A stretch of 64,000 bases of DNA, from contig NZ_JAEVLS010000001.1 in NCBI RefSeq assembly GCF_016801985.1, forward strand, positions 1,550,001-1,614,000, given 5' to 3'. The stretch's first letter is position 1; the number at the start of each line of letters is the position of its first letter. A model generated the notes under the pieces. The model made no database searches. It was not told where the DNA came from and worked only from the letters and a program-made list of their open reading frames with translations. Positions 62,810-64,000 of this stretch are shown here, in pieces. The translations under genes were made by a program, and so were the position numbers. The stretch comes from Steroidobacter gossypii (lineage in GTDB: Bacteria; Pseudomonadota; Gammaproteobacteria; Steroidobacterales; Steroidobacteraceae).

Positions 62810-63294
62810 CGCGGATCCTTTGGCGGTCGCAGGAGTGGTCCAGGCCTCGGGTCGAGGCGTCACTATAGATGTCATCGGTCGCGCCACTGTTGGCAGGCGA
62901 AAGGGTCGGAGAGCATAGGGGAGGCGGTGGCGGGTTGCCTAGCTCATCTGCGTTGCGGTGGCGTGTGTCGTTTGGAAAGAGGCTCGCGGGCCCGGGGGGC
63001 GCACGCCGCCTCCGTCGGCGGCAACCGTTCGAACACCTCTGTTCCGAAAGTCCGCCGCAGGCAAAAATCAAAATTATCTTCTCCCTCCCGTGCACGGGGC
63101 CATGCACCGGAGGGGGCAGGGATGGGTCTTCTGGCCGCGAGGGGAGCCACACGTCAAATACCGGGGGCGAAAAGCGGGAAAGAGGGGGTGGGGTGCCAAA
63201 TGGACGCTGAGGCTCAGCTTGCTGTAGGCTCCCCCGGTCGCATAAACCCGGTCGCCACACGCGCCCCGGGCGCATTTTTTTCCGGAAAACAGAC
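62810..63294. promoter_or_regulatory. Divergent ilvN/ilvB control region with ilvB leader
   Basis: The 485-bp region must hold both promoters. On the ilvB side it can form a near-perfect hairpin at 63082-63115 (CCTCC-CG-TGCA with TGCA-CCGG-AGG) and a small GCTGA-GGC-TCAGC hairpin near 63207-63219, before the terminator-like hairpin at 63261-63281. I see no clear leader peptide rich in Leu/Ile/Val; the frame from ATG 63122 has few such codons. Confidence 0.5.
63261..63281 (+). terminator. Terminator-like hairpin in the ilvB leader (possible attenuator)
   Basis: GCGCC (63261-63265) and GGCGC (63269-63273) form a short GC stem followed by A and seven T's, 13 bp before the GTG of ilvB. A terminator at this position on the coding strand is best explained as an attenuator. 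Confidence 0.6.
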
Positions 63295-64000
63295 GTGAAA
63301 CATAGTCCTGCCGCGCTCTCCGCCGCCAGCCACCCGCTTGCCGGCAAGCAGATGTCAGGCGCCGAGATCATCGTTCAGGTGCTCGCCGACGAGGGCGTGG
63401 AGACGGTATTTGGGTACAGCGGCGGCGCGATCCTGCCGACATACGACGCGATCTTCGTCCACAACCGCGACGGCGTGAAAGAGGGCCGCCAGCCCATGCC
63501 GCTGGTGGTGCCGGCGAACGAGCAGGGCGCCGGCTTCATGGCGGCAGGGTACGCCAGAGCCACGGGCAAGGTCGGTGTGTGCGTCGTGACTTCCGGTCCG
63601 GGTGCGACCAACACGGTCACCCCGGTACGGGACTGTATGGCGGATTCCATCCCCATTGTGGTCATCTGCGGCCAGGTGCCGACGGGCGCCATCGGCAGCG
63701 ATGCGTTCCAGGAAGCCCCGGTGGCCAGCATCATGGGCTCGGTGGCGAAGCACATCTTCCTGGTGACTGACGCTGCAAAGCTGGAAGCCACGGTGCGAAC
63801 CGCGTTCGAGATCGCCCGCACCGGTCGGCCCGGGCCAGTGGTCATCGACATTCCCAAGGACGTGCAGAACTGGCGCGGCGCCTTCCAAGGCACAGGCCGG
63901 TTGCCAGTGCCGGGTTATCGGCATCGCATGAACCGGCTCCTGCGCAGCACGTTGTCCGAGACGCAGTGCGCCGAATTCTTCAGCATGCTTGGCGAAGCCA
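63295..64000 (+). CDS. ilvB: Acetolactate synthase large (catalytic) subunit, 5' part
   Basis: The first 235 residues of a thiamine-diphosphate enzyme making acetolactate for valine/leucine and acetohydroxybutyrate for isoleucine; it runs off the window. It has VETVFGYSGGAILPTYDA, the cofactor-activating glutamate E76 in ANEQGAGFMAAGYARATGK, VTSGPGATN and GSDAFQEAPV. The residue before the catalytic glutamate is Asn where most ALS enzymes have His. GTG 63295 is taken as the start; ATG 63352 would begin at SGAEIIVQVLADEGV and is a fair alternative. Confidence 0.9.
   Translation, partial: MKHSPAALSAASHPLAGKQMSGAEIIVQVLADEGVETVFGYSGGAILPTYDAIFVHNRDGVKEGRQPMPLVVPANEQGAGFMAAGYARATGKVGVCVVTSGPGATNTVTPVRDCMADSIPIVVICGQVPTGAIGSDAFQEAPVASIMGSVAKHIFLVTDAAKLEATVRTAFEIARTGRPGPVVIDIPKDVQNWRGAFQGTGRLPVPGYRHRMNRLLRSTLSETQCAEFFSMLGEA

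Noticed and set aside
63122-63297. ilvB leader peptide
   Set aside because: The frame from ATG 63122 ends at the ilvB start but has few Leu/Ile/Val codons and no cluster of them before the hairpin.

Overview
The window is about 64 kb of GC-rich, gene-dense chromosome from a Gammaproteobacterium. The gene set fits the Xanthomonadales/Nevskiales/Steroidobacter neighbourhood: an aryl-polyene-type cluster, split pntAA/pntAB/pntB, one-chain pyruvate carboxylase, PEP-CTERM and GlyGly-CTERM proteins, an S46 dipeptidyl peptidase, and GlnK with sigma-54 control. That placement is inference; there is no rRNA or other taxonomic marker here. I saw no tRNA, rRNA, insertion sequence, prophage or CRISPR array. 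Codon use looks even, so most of the window reads as core chromosome.

Layout. 1-7240: the end of an aryl polyene / xanthomonadin-like pigment cluster. A ketosynthase tail and a flavin halogenase-like protein lie on the + strand and converge on a tight six-gene - strand operon (membrane protein, dehydratase, acyltransferase, LolA-like protein, MMPL exporter, dehydratase). 7342-10234: proton-translocating transhydrogenase pntAA-AB-B, followed by a 147-bp palindromic element. 10540-18386: a two-component system in one operon with an RND tripartite efflux pump. 18510-20029: an HNH nuclease overlapping a 5'-3' exonuclease. 20153-30904: small secreted proteins, an M14 carboxypeptidase, a 2OG-Fe hydroxylase, pyrF, a fructosamine-kinase-like protein, a beta-solenoid-like repeat protein, a CoA-transferase, and a YceI/cytochrome b561 group. 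30948-35607: S46 peptidase, a two-domain VOC protein, ferrochelatase, a PEP-CTERM protein. 35608-36182: an unexplained intergenic stretch ending in a + strand terminator. 36183-39375: thiolase, MATE exporter, DUF2845 protein.

39428-45028 is an operon of permease, glutamine-synthetase-like ligase, aldehyde dehydrogenase and iron alcohol dehydrogenase. It reads as a gamma-glutamylation route for an amine or amino alcohol such as ethanolamine. 45212-49921: two diguanylate cyclases flank gshA, and gshA is followed by three tandem 68-bp repeats, each able to form two hairpins. 50107-53577: pyruvate carboxylase. 53697-56599: a FixL-like heme-PAS kinase, FixJ, and a degenerate stand-alone receiver. 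56634-59799: a CbpA-type co-chaperone and a secreted metzincin with a GlyGly-CTERM tail. 60193-61569: glnK, with a sigma-54 promoter and paired NtrC-like sites, then a quinone oxidoreductase. 61576-64000: a GST, then ilvN and ilvB arranged divergently, with a terminator-like hairpin in the ilvB leader.

The strongest candidates for something less described are the gshA-distal tandem double-hairpin repeats, the glutamylation operon, the HNH/exonuclease pair, the fixLJ-receiver trio, the orphan terminator region at 35.6-36.2 kb, and the 147-bp palindromic element.
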